This document shows, one piece after another, positions 52,449 through 60,362 of a stretch of DNA of 61,562 bases (its first letter is position 1; each line of letters opens with the position of its first letter). Location: positions 1 to 61,562 of the forward strand of contig CANCLV010000002.1 in the NCBI GenBank assembly GCA_947378905.1. The letters are read 5' to 3'. Below the pieces are notes generated by a model. It did no database searches and was not told where the DNA came from. It saw only the letters and a program-made list of their open reading frames with translations. The position numbers were made by a program, and so were the translations under genes. This DNA comes from Opitutia bacterium. GTDB lineage: Bacteria; Verrucomicrobiota; Verrucomicrobiia; Opitutales; UBA953.

Positions 52449-53732
52449 ATGAAAATTGATTTCATGATTACTCTGTTGGTTGCAATTTTTCTGCCCGACC
52501 TAGTGCGAGCTCAGACAGAAATTACCTGCCGAGGTGAACCCGCTTTCGGCTCTCTGAAATTTGTTCAGCCCCTTGGGATCGTTCCAGTCCCAGGTCGGAA
52601 AGATGAACTTTTAGTCCTCGAAAAGTGTGGCCAAATCCAACGCGTAAAATTGAAAGATCCTAACGCAGAAAAAACCCAGATTTTAGATATAAGTAAGCCA
52701 GGTGATGGTGTATTTGAGCAGGGCGGTGAGTGCGGTTTGCTGGGGGCAGCTCTCCATCCTGAACTAAATAAAAGTCCCTATCTCTTTGTATATTATAGTC
52801 TTAAGATTAATGGTAAACTGCACCAGCGGCTATCTCGATTCAAATTGGCCGATCTTGAATCACTTAAGATCGATAGGGATTCGGAACAACCGATCATCAA
52901 CCAATTGGACTTGGCCAGTAACCATAATGGGGGCGATTTGCACTTCGGACCCGATGGCTACTTATATATAAGCTGTGGCGATGGAGGTCAGGGTGATGAC
53001 CGGCTTAAAAACTCGGGCGATATCATGAAGGGTTTTCATGCCGCCATCTACCGTATCGATATCGACAAACACCCCGGTGGCCTAGCCCCGAATAGTCACC
53101 CATCGGTTATCTTAGATGCTAAGGGCGAGGCCTATTATACTGTACCCGCCGACAACCCATTTGTGACGGCTACCACCTGCCGGGGGGTAAAATTAGACCC
53201 CTCAAAGGTCCGGACTGAGACCTGGGCGATTGGCCTCCGTAACCCTTGGCGCTTCAGTTTCGACCCCCCTACGGGACGAATCTTCGCCGGAGACGTCGGC
53301 CAAAATCTTTATGAGGAAATCGATATTATCGTCCCCGGAGGGGATTATGGATGGAGCGATCGCGAGGGCCAACGCAGTTTTAATAAATCAGCGACCAAAG
53401 TTTATTCCGAAAAAAATAAACCCAATCCAAATTCTGGATACATCGAGCCCATTCACGACTACGAACATAAAGAAGGTATTTCGGTAACAGGTGGATGTGT
53501 TTATCGTGGAGAAACTATTCCGTCTTTAAAGGGAGCTTATATCTTTGCCGATTATGGTCGCGGATGGCTAAAAGCACTCCGTGAGGTCGATGGAGTTTGG
53601 ACCGACGAATTTTTATGCAACGATGTCACGGTTACTAGCTTTGGCCATGATCCACGCAACGGTGATATTATTTATACCTCACTCGGTCTTGGTGAGGTTC
53701 GTCGCTTAACTCTTTCCAAGAAAAACAAATGA
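52449..53732 (+). CDS. PQQ-dependent sugar dehydrogenase-like protein
   Basis: A 427-residue exported six-bladed propeller of the soluble glucose/sorbosone dehydrogenase family. I chose the ATG at 52449 since it places a signal peptide (FMITLLVAIFLPDLVRAQ) at the terminus. Seen: FVQPLGIVPVPGRKDELLVL, GLLGAALHPE, SNHNGGDLHFGPDGYLYIS with the catalytic-type histidine, GLRNPWRFSFDPPTGRIFAGDVGQ and GGCVYRG. It overlaps the next gene by four bases (atga). Probably oxidises a sugar in the periplasm with PQQ; substrate unknown. Confidence 0.9.
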   Translation: MKIDFMITLLVAIFLPDLVRAQTEITCRGEPAFGSLKFVQPLGIVPVPGRKDELLVLEKCGQIQRVKLKDPNAEKTQILDISKPGDGVFEQGGECGLLGAALHPELNKSPYLFVYYSLKINGKLHQRLSRFKLADLESLKIDRDSEQPIINQLDLASNHNGGDLHFGPDGYLYISCGDGGQGDDRLKNSGDIMKGFHAAIYRIDIDKHPGGLAPNSHPSVILDAKGEAYYTVPADNPFVTATTCRGVKLDPSKVRTETWAIGLRNPWRFSFDPPTGRIFAGDVGQNLYEEIDIIVPGGDYGWSDREGQRSFNKSATKVYSEKNKPNPNSGYIEPIHDYEHKEGISVTGGCVYRGETIPSLKGAYIFADYGRGWLKALREVDGVWTDEFLCNDVTVTSFGHDPRNGDIIYTSLGLGEVRRLTLSKKNK

Positions 53733-54649
53733 AACTCTCCCGACGAAACTTCCTGACTCACTCAGCGCTTTTACTTTCCGCGGCCGCCTGTCGCCCTCAA
53801 TTTATGTTTGCTCAAACCAATCCAGTGACGCTCCAGCCGACTTTTCATTTTTTTACTAAGCCCTTCGTTGGTTTGTCCTATCAGGAAATTGCGAAACACG
53901 TTGCGACTATTGGGTATGATGGAGTGGAAGTGCCGATTAGAAAAAAAGAAATTCGTGAAGGGGCTGATGTTTTAGATGAAATTCCCAAGATGGTGGAGGC
54001 CTACCGAAATGAAAAATTAGAGGTGGTCACTTTAACTACCGATATTATCGAAGTCAGTTCCGCTGCTCGTACTGAACAGATTTTACGCACGGTACAGAAG
54101 TGCGGAGTGAAACGTTTTCGAATGGGATGGTATCGTTACGACAACACTAAACCTATTTGGCCACAGCTGGATTCATTCCGTTCTAAATTTCACGATCTGA
54201 TAACTCTGGCTAAAGAAATTGGAATTCAACCTACTTATCAAAATCACTCGGGCGCCAAAATGGCCGGAGCAGGCATTTGGGATGTAGCCCTATTGATGAA
54301 AGATTATCCGCTGAGTGATGTCGCTTGGGCTTTCGATATGATGCATGCGAAAGTCGAAGGCGGTCTTTCTTGGCCGACTGAATTTGCACTCGCCAGAGAT
54401 CGTTTAGGGGTCGTCCAATTTAAAAATTACGTTTGGGAAAATAACGTACCTCGCTCCGTTTCTCTGGCTTCAGGCCTAGTCAATAAAGAGTCGGTCGATG
54501 TTCTAAAAAAGATGGGTTACGCAGGCCCCTGTCTTATTCATAATGAATATCTAAAAGGTGATATTAAACAGCCCGACTTCTTGGCGAGTGTGATTAAAGC
54601 GTCAAAAGACGACTTAGTCACTCTGCAGGACTGGTGGAAAACATTTTAA
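53729..54649 (+). CDS. Tat-exported sugar phosphate isomerase/epimerase-like protein
   Basis: A 306-residue xylose-isomerase-like TIM barrel. The N-terminus is a twin-arginine signal (SRRNFLTHSALLLSAAA), so it folds before export. Barrel motifs: YDGVEVPIRKKEI, QPTYQNHSGAKMAG, WAFDMMHAKVEGG and LIHNEY as metal-binding strands. Exported isomerase-fold proteins are typical of PVC bacteria and act on unphosphorylated sugars or derivatives, by inference. Coupled to the dehydrogenase gene upstream, followed by the CxxCH protein 59 bases later. Confidence 0.87.
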   Translation: MKLSRRNFLTHSALLLSAAACRPQFMFAQTNPVTLQPTFHFFTKPFVGLSYQEIAKHVATIGYDGVEVPIRKKEIREGADVLDEIPKMVEAYRNEKLEVVTLTTDIIEVSSAARTEQILRTVQKCGVKRFRMGWYRYDNTKPIWPQLDSFRSKFHDLITLAKEIGIQPTYQNHSGAKMAGAGIWDVALLMKDYPLSDVAWAFDMMHAKVEGGLSWPTEFALARDRLGVVQFKNYVWENNVPRSVSLASGLVNKESVDVLKKMGYAGPCLIHNEYLKGDIKQPDFLASVIKASKDDLVTLQDWWKTF

Positions 54650-54708
54650 CCTTGTTTGCTCTTTATCCAGCCAGCATTTAAATCGGTAATCAGTTTACCC
54701 CCAATTTT

Positions 54709-57420
54709 ATGTTTCGATTTTCACTCTTATTTTTAGCAGCGACGACGTTGTGCGCGGATCCTAAATTTTATGAGCCCAAGGAAGGTGGCGATGTTGCCCT
54801 CAATCTCTTTCAGATTCCAGAAGGAATGGAACTCACATTGTGGGCACGCTCACCCATGTTCGCGAACCCAACCAATTTTGATATTGATGCTCAAGGACGT
54901 GTTTGGGTGACGGAAGGTGTTAATTATCGTCAGTATAATGTGGGCGGTAAACGTCGCCCAGAAGGAGACCGTGTGGTCGTCTTAAGTGATACGAAAGGCA
55001 CTGGCTGTGCTGATACGGCACAAACATTTATCCAGGACCCGAACTTGTCCTCGCCGCTTGGAATTGCTGTTCTCGACAACGTTATCATTGTTTCGCATGC
55101 GCCTGACTTAATTAAATACACCGACGTCAATCGCGACGGTAAGTTTGATCCTGCGGTTGATAAGCGAGAAATTTTGCTCACCGGATTTGGCGGACAGGAT
55201 CATGATCACTCGCTCCACGCGGTGGTTGCTGGTCCCGATGGTAAACTTTATCTGAATGCTGGAAACTGTGGTGGAGTTTTTACGGATAAATCTGGAAAGA
55301 GTTTTAACATCGTCAGTAATTACGATGATCAACGCGGTGCGAAATGGCCGTTTGATCGCGCGAAGGCTCAAGGCCAAAAAAGTGACGATGGGTTTGTTTG
55401 GATTTCAGGATTTTCTGCTCGCATGAATGATGATGGCAGCAACGTCGAAGTTATCGGTAATGGCTACCGCAATAGCTTTGAGCACTTCCCAACTTCCTTT
55501 GGTGATTTATTCCAAGGAGATAACGACGACTCGATGAGTTGTCGCACGTCCTATGTTTTAGAATATGCGAGTGCTGGCTTCACGACGCCAACTGGACAAA
55601 GTTTCCGTTCGGTACGTCGCGGCCCTGCACAATCTTTTGCGCGTGCGCATTGGCGCCAAGATGATCCCGATACATTTGATGCGGGTGATATCTACGGCTC
55701 CGGTTCACCCGCTGGCATGGTGGTTTATGAAAATGGTGCTTTGGCGGAACAATGGAATGGCACAGTACTCAGTTGTGAGTCTTCCCGTAACACCATCTTT
55801 GCCTATAAGATTCAGCCTCAAAAGGCTGGTTTTAAGTTAGATGCTGAGTCTCGGATTGAGTGGGTAACTTCGAATCCAGACAAAGAATTTTACGGCGTAG
55901 ATTTTAATAAGCCTAAAAAAGATACTAAAGCTAAGGAGAAAGTTTTATTCCGTCCTTCAGATATCTGCGTTGGCCCAGATGGCGCTATTTACATTGCGGA
56001 TTGGTATGACGCACGCGTGGGTGGTCACCAGACACTCGATGATCAATGCCTCGGTTCCATTTATCGTCTCGCCCCGAAAGGTTTTAAGTCAGTCATTCCT
56101 AAAATCGATTTAACGACTCCCGGAGGTGCGGTTGAGGCATTGCGCAATCCAGCCGTCAATGTTCGTCACCAAGCTTTCAAAGCGATTCAATCCTATGGTG
56201 AGAAATCTTTACCAGCGATCGCTGAATTACTACGGGACAAAAATTCCTTTGTGGCTGCTCGGGGTATTTGGTTGCTGCCTTATTTAGGCAACGAAGGAAA
56301 AAAGCGCTGCGAAGAATTACTTAAGGATTCAAATCCACAAAATCGCATTACTGCTTATCGTGCATTACGTCGTGCGGGTGTGGATGTTTTGGGTTACGCG
56401 GAAATTTTGGCTAAAGATTCTAATAGCGCTGTACGTCGCGATGTGGCGACCTCGCTGCACGGTGTATCTGCGGATAAGGCCGTGCCGATTCTAGTTACCT
56501 TGGCTGCCAACATTGATCATACTGATAAAAATTCTTTAACTGCGTTTGGCGTAGGTTCTGCCGGAAAACAGGAAGAAGTTTGGGCAGCAATTAAAACTGA
56601 TGCCAAGACATGGTCCCCGCAGATTGAAAAATTAGCCTGGGTGTTGCATCCAGCTTCTGCAGTGCAAGATTGCGTAAGCCGTGTTCGCTCCCCGGAACTT
56701 TCTAAAGAGCAAAAACTTTTAGCTTTAGAAACACTTTCATTTATCGATTCCAAAGAAGCTGGCCTCGCGATGATTCAATTGTGCTCGAGTGAGTCTGAAG
56801 TAAAAAATGAAGCCACGCGTTGGGTCTTGATGCGTATCTCTGGATTATGGGCTGCTTATGATTTGCGCACCGAGTTAAAAAAATCCGGCGTCTATGATCC
56901 TCAAAAAATCGTCGTAAACCCTGTGGTGTCGATGGAACCTCCGCGCCCCACCTATACTGAGCAGGATGTTTTAAATAAGAAGGGTGATCCTGAAAAAGGC
57001 GGTCAGCTCGTTCTTCGTTGTACCTTGTGCCACCAAATTAATGGTGCCGGTGTTGCGCTCGGACCAGAACTTCGCGGATGGGGAACTCGCCAAGGCGTCC
57101 AAGCCGTGGTTCGTTCTATTGTTAATCCCTCTGCCGATATCGCTCATGGCTATGATGGATTTACCATAAAATTGAAAAATGGAGTCCAGGTGGACGGAAT
57201 TATGCAGGGGGAGGGCGATCCGCTCTCTGTTCTCTCCATGGGTGGCGTAAGCCAACTTATTCCCAAAAGCTTTATCAGCCAACGACTTAACAAAGATGGC
57301 AAGCCTGATGGGGTAGAGATTAATAAGATGAATCGATCTTTAATGATGTCAGCCGAACAACTAGGTTTAACCGCTCAAGAGGTGGCCGATATCGCAGCTT
57401 GGTTGGCTAATTATCGATAA
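54709..57420 (+). CDS. PVC-type haem-binding CxxCH protein with dehydrogenase-like propeller
   Basis: A 903-residue exported protein; signal FSLLFLAATTLCA. Order: an N-terminal propeller of the membrane-bound-dehydrogenase type (FDIDAQGRVWVTEGVNYRQY, DHDHSLHAVVAGPDGKLYLN, GPDGAIYIADWYDAR), HEAT-like repeats (about 480-720: VEALRNPAVNVRHQAFKAI), and a C-terminal cytochrome domain with CTLCHQINGAGVALGPEL (first Cys near residue 771) and the ending TAQEVADIAAWLANYR. It likely passes electrons from sugar oxidation. Third gene of an apparent sugar-oxidation operon. Confidence 0.92.
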   Translation: MFRFSLLFLAATTLCADPKFYEPKEGGDVALNLFQIPEGMELTLWARSPMFANPTNFDIDAQGRVWVTEGVNYRQYNVGGKRRPEGDRVVVLSDTKGTGCADTAQTFIQDPNLSSPLGIAVLDNVIIVSHAPDLIKYTDVNRDGKFDPAVDKREILLTGFGGQDHDHSLHAVVAGPDGKLYLNAGNCGGVFTDKSGKSFNIVSNYDDQRGAKWPFDRAKAQGQKSDDGFVWISGFSARMNDDGSNVEVIGNGYRNSFEHFPTSFGDLFQGDNDDSMSCRTSYVLEYASAGFTTPTGQSFRSVRRGPAQSFARAHWRQDDPDTFDAGDIYGSGSPAGMVVYENGALAEQWNGTVLSCESSRNTIFAYKIQPQKAGFKLDAESRIEWVTSNPDKEFYGVDFNKPKKDTKAKEKVLFRPSDICVGPDGAIYIADWYDARVGGHQTLDDQCLGSIYRLAPKGFKSVIPKIDLTTPGGAVEALRNPAVNVRHQAFKAIQSYGEKSLPAIAELLRDKNSFVAARGIWLLPYLGNEGKKRCEELLKDSNPQNRITAYRALRRAGVDVLGYAEILAKDSNSAVRRDVATSLHGVSADKAVPILVTLAANIDHTDKNSLTAFGVGSAGKQEEVWAAIKTDAKTWSPQIEKLAWVLHPASAVQDCVSRVRSPELSKEQKLLALETLSFIDSKEAGLAMIQLCSSESEVKNEATRWVLMRISGLWAAYDLRTELKKSGVYDPQKIVVNPVVSMEPPRPTYTEQDVLNKKGDPEKGGQLVLRCTLCHQINGAGVALGPELRGWGTRQGVQAVVRSIVNPSADIAHGYDGFTIKLKNGVQVDGIMQGEGDPLSVLSMGGVSQLIPKSFISQRLNKDGKPDGVEINKMNRSLMMSAEQLGLTAQEVADIAAWLANYR

Positions 57421-57587
57421 AAATCAGGCAGAAAGCCTCAATTTTAGGGGCTAATCTTTAGGTAAATTTACCGCTTGCAAGTCGCTGGCGGGTTACCAAG
57501 TTGAACCTTCCTTCCTCCCGTCAAGGCACGGCCGCACAACGCGGGCCCGCGACTTACGAGAATCCAATCCAAAATTTACACACAATT

Positions 57588-58292
57588 ATGAAGCAGCTCA
57601 GTCTCTCCGTCACTAGTCGTCAGAACCACGGCCGTGGTCACTCCCGCCGTCTGCGTATCGATGGCTCAATCCCTGCCATTATTTATGGCCCAGCCGGCAC
57701 GCACAGTGTGGCTGTGAACCAAGAAAATTTCCGCGACCTCATGCGCAAGAAGGGCACCGCTGCTGCGCTCATTGAGCTCGAACTCAACGGCAGCAAGATG
57801 CTTTCGATTATCAAAGAGTTTCAACGTCACCCAATCACTCAAAAGTTCCTCCACATCGATATTCAACAAATCGATCCTAACTCACCGATGACGGCAGCAA
57901 TTCCTGTTCGTATCGTAGGTGAAGCTTACGGTGTGAAGACTGATGGTGGTACACTCGCGATTGTTTCGCAGACCATCAACGTACGTTGCTTACCTAAGGA
58001 TTTACCTGAATTTATCGAAGTCGATGTCACTGCTCTGAAAGTTAATGAATCGATTCACGTGGGTGATGTTAAAGCACCTGCGGGTATTTCTTTCCCTGGC
58101 GATCGTGGTCGCGTAGTTGTTGTTTGCTCCGAAATGGCTGAAGAAGAAGCCGCTGCCGAGCCAGCCGCAGTTACTACTGCAACAACTGCAGACGGCGCAG
58201 CCGCTGCTCCTGCCGCTGGCGCTGCTCCTGCTGCTGGCGCTGCTCCTGCCGCTGGTGCTGCACCTGCCGCTGCTCCTGCCGCCAAGAAATAA
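57588..58292 (+). CDS. rplY: 50S ribosomal protein L25/general stress protein Ctc
   Basis: A 234-residue CTC-type L25 binding 5S rRNA. ATG at 57588 (MKQLSLSVTSRQNHGRGHSR) is the family start; an upstream in-frame start would add residues without similarity. N-terminal domain: RRLRIDGSIPAIIYGPAG, and HPITQKFLHIDIQQ; second domain: GVKTDGGTLAIVSQTINVRC. The C-terminal 45 residues are an Ala/Pro/Gly tail made of tandem AAPAAG units. First gene of the rplY-pth-rpsF-ssb-rplI cluster. Confidence 0.94.
   Translation: MKQLSLSVTSRQNHGRGHSRRLRIDGSIPAIIYGPAGTHSVAVNQENFRDLMRKKGTAAALIELELNGSKMLSIIKEFQRHPITQKFLHIDIQQIDPNSPMTAAIPVRIVGEAYGVKTDGGTLAIVSQTINVRCLPKDLPEFIEVDVTALKVNESIHVGDVKAPAGISFPGDRGRVVVVCSEMAEEEAAAEPAAVTTATTADGAAAAPAAGAAPAAGAAPAAGAAPAAAPAAKK
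58203..58274 (+). repeat. 18-base tandem repeat in rplY
   Basis: Three near-identical 18-base units (gctgctcctgccgctggc type) at 58203, 58221 and 58239, and a diverged fourth at 58257, encoding AAPAAG. In-frame, so copy-number change would only vary tail length. Confidence 0.85.
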
Positions 58293-58335
58293 TTTTCCGC
58301 GCCAGGCGTTCCTGGTATCTGTTCTTTGAAGTCAA

Positions 58336-58920
58336 ATGTCATTCTCGGTTATCGCCGCCCTCGGCAATCCAGGCCCTGAATACATCTCCACCCGACATAA
58401 CGCGGGATGGATTCTCTTGGACGCACTGGCTCAAAAAGTCGGTGCGGTTTGGAAGGAAGAAAAACGTTTTTCCGTACAAGTTGCGAAAGTGACTTTTGGA
58501 AATGCGAACGTCTTTTTAGTAAAGCCCCAATCGTTCATGAACGAAAGCGGACCACCTTTAACTAAGTTCCTCCACTTCCATCAAATCCCTGCAAGTGACC
58601 TTGTTGTCTGTTATGACGACATTGCGTTTGAACCAGGATTGATGCGACTGACCCAAGGAGGTTCCGATGCCGGTCACAACGGTGTCGCGAGTTGTATGCA
58701 ACACCTCGGCAACGAATTCATTCGTGCCCGCTTAGGAATCGGCCCCAAGAAACACCCCGCTCAAGATTTAGCGGACCATGTACTCGGCAAAATACCCGAC
58801 GATGACTTTGCTCGCATTCGCCAAAGCTTACCTGACTTCATTCACGGACTCGAAATTTTAATCTCCCAAGGCCTTCCGGCCGCCCAAAACTTTACCAACC
58901 GAAAAAACCATTCACTATGA
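58336..58920 (+). CDS. pth: peptidyl-tRNA hydrolase
   Basis: A 194-residue enzyme releasing tRNA from stalled peptidyl-tRNA. Seen: ALGNPGPEYISTRHNAGWIL with the catalytic His, KPQSFMNESG, VVCYDDIAFEPGLMRL (usual VxxDDxDxxxGxxR) and GGSDAGHNGVASCMQHLG. Normal length. It overlaps rpsF by 4 bases (atga). Confidence 0.95.
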   Translation: MSFSVIAALGNPGPEYISTRHNAGWILLDALAQKVGAVWKEEKRFSVQVAKVTFGNANVFLVKPQSFMNESGPPLTKFLHFHQIPASDLVVCYDDIAFEPGLMRLTQGGSDAGHNGVASCMQHLGNEFIRARLGIGPKKHPAQDLADHVLGKIPDDDFARIRQSLPDFIHGLEILISQGLPAAQNFTNRKNHSL

Positions 58921-59225
58921 CTACAGCCACCACACGCCGACGCCACTACACCGTCAGCCTTATTCTCGACCTCCGCGGTTCCGCCGAGGCTCCTGATGTC
59001 GCGATTGATCGTTTAAAAGAAATCCTCAAGTCTATCGACTGTAAGATCTCGGAAGTCGAAAACCTCGGCCAACGTGAATTCAGCCGTGCTGTCGACCGCA
59101 AGTTCCTCAGCGGTCTCTATGTACAAATTAAATTTGAAGGTCCCGTCACTGCTCCTGCCGCTTTCGCCGAAAAACTTCGTCTCGATCGCACCGTGGACCG
59201 TATCATGGTTCAATCCGTAAAATAA
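58917..59225 (+). CDS. rpsF: 30S ribosomal protein S6
   Basis: A 102-residue S6 protein. RRHYTVSLILDLRG, then helix DVAIDRLKEILKSI and REFSRAVDRKFLSGLYVQIK (usual R.LAY.I.k...G.Y), and RLDRTVDRIMVQSVK. Start overlaps the pth stop. In many bacteria rpsR (S18) follows in the same operon; here ssb follows and rpsR is absent. Confidence 0.93.
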   Translation: MTTATTRRRHYTVSLILDLRGSAEAPDVAIDRLKEILKSIDCKISEVENLGQREFSRAVDRKFLSGLYVQIKFEGPVTAPAAFAEKLRLDRTVDRIMVQSVK

Positions 59226-59245
59226 TTTTTAACTAAACACTCACC

Positions 59246-59683
59246 ATGGCTTCGTCCTACAATCGCGTTATTCTCGCAGGCAATATGACCCGCGATCCTG
59301 AAGCCAAAGCTTTGCCTTCAGGCCAAGCGTTGACGAAGTTCTCTCTCGCTGTGAATCGTGCCTACACCACCAAAGAAGGTGAGAAGCGCGAAGAAGTCAC
59401 TTACGTAGACATTGAGAGCTACGGTAAACAAGCCGAAGTCATTGCCAAGTACTGTGGTAAGGGCTCCGGTATCTTAGTCGAAGGCCGCCTTAAACTCGAT
59501 CAGTGGGAAGATAAAAAATCTGGCGAGAAGCGTTCCCGTCTCGGCGTTGTTTTAGAAAACTTTACTTTCTTAGGTAGCAAACCCCAAGGTGGCGAAGAAG
59601 GCGGATCCTCGTCTCGCTCCCGTGGTGGTAACGACAGTCCAGCACCCAGCGCACCCGATGGTGGTGACGATGTACCATTCTAA
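59246..59683 (+). CDS. ssb: single-stranded DNA-binding protein
   Basis: A 145-residue SSB. OB-fold: YNRVILAGNMTRDPEAKALP, KFSLAVNRAYTT, VTYVDIESYGKQAEVIAKYC and GILVEGRLKLDQWEDKKSGE. A Gly/Ser-rich linker leads to the acidic tip GGDDVPF, which recruits partner proteins. Embedded in the S6-SSB-L9 cluster as in many bacteria. No Shine-Dalgarno visible. Confidence 0.96.
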   Translation: MASSYNRVILAGNMTRDPEAKALPSGQALTKFSLAVNRAYTTKEGEKREEVTYVDIESYGKQAEVIAKYCGKGSGILVEGRLKLDQWEDKKSGEKRSRLGVVLENFTFLGSKPQGGEEGGSSSRSRGGNDSPAPSAPDGGDDVPF

Positions 59684-59716
59684 TTTTTATAATCACAATT
59701 AAACCCGACCACAACT

Positions 59717-60304
59717 ATGGCATACACCGAAGTTTTACTCATTAAGCCCGTCGACGGCCTTGGCGCCGAAGGCGAGCAAGTCCGCGTCCGTGCGGGCTAC
59801 GCACGCAATTTCTTGTTCTTACAAGGCATTGCTCTCCCCGTTAATCGCGCTAACACTAAGTACATCGAGGCTTTGAAAAAAGCTCGTACTGTACGCGAGG
59901 CCCGCGACCTCGAAGTAGCCAATGCATTGGCTGCTAAGTTAGCTGCGGTGAAATTAACCTTTGCCGTTAAGACCGGTGAAGGAGGCAAGATGTTTGGCGC
60001 AATCAGCACTGCTGAAATTGCTGCTAAGCTCGCTGAACATGGTATCGAGTTGGAGCGCAAGCGCATCCACCTTGGCCAAGGCCCAGTTAAATTACTTGGT
60101 AAGCACGTATCGACCATTCGTCTCCATTCCGACGTCACCGTCGAACAGGAGTTTGAAGTGATCTCGGAAAATCCTATCGAAGAGATTAAGGAAGAAGCCG
60201 AAGAATCCGATCGTCCTGAGCGCGATAAAAAGCCTCGCAAGCAACCTCGCAAAGAGAAGTCTGAGAAATCAGATAAGCCTGCGAAAGCTAAAGCGAAGAA
60301 GTAA
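59717..60304 (+). CDS. rplI: 50S ribosomal protein L9
   Basis: A 195-residue L9. N-terminal domain TEVLLIKPVDGLGAEGEQVR and GYARNFLFLQGIALPV; C-terminal domain KTGEGGKMFGAISTAEIA (usual GKLFGSVT). The last 35 or so residues are a charged tail (EEAEESDRPERDKKPRKQ onward, ending in KAKAKK) beyond the normal 148-residue length. It is followed by a strong terminator. Confidence 0.95.
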   Translation: MAYTEVLLIKPVDGLGAEGEQVRVRAGYARNFLFLQGIALPVNRANTKYIEALKKARTVREARDLEVANALAAKLAAVKLTFAVKTGEGGKMFGAISTAEIAAKLAEHGIELERKRIHLGQGPVKLLGKHVSTIRLHSDVTVEQEFEVISENPIEEIKEEAEESDRPERDKKPRKQPRKEKSEKSDKPAKAKAKK

Positions 60305-60320
60305 AATCTCTTCACTCGCT

Positions 60321-60355
60321 CAAAGAAAAACCCGCCATTCGGCGGGTTTCTTTTT
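60321..60355. terminator. bidirectional terminator after rplI
   Basis: Nine-bp stem aaacccgcc/ggcgggttt (60328-60336 and 60341-60349), loop attc, with T runs on both sides depending on strand (ctttttgg after it on plus; aaagaaaaa before it). Serves rplI and the convergent nuclease gene. Confidence 0.92.
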
Positions 60356-60362
60356 GGCTCAA

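Noticed and set aside
59797..60315. 172-codon antisense frame over rplI
   Set aside because: Opposite a certain ribosomal gene; result of its codon bias.
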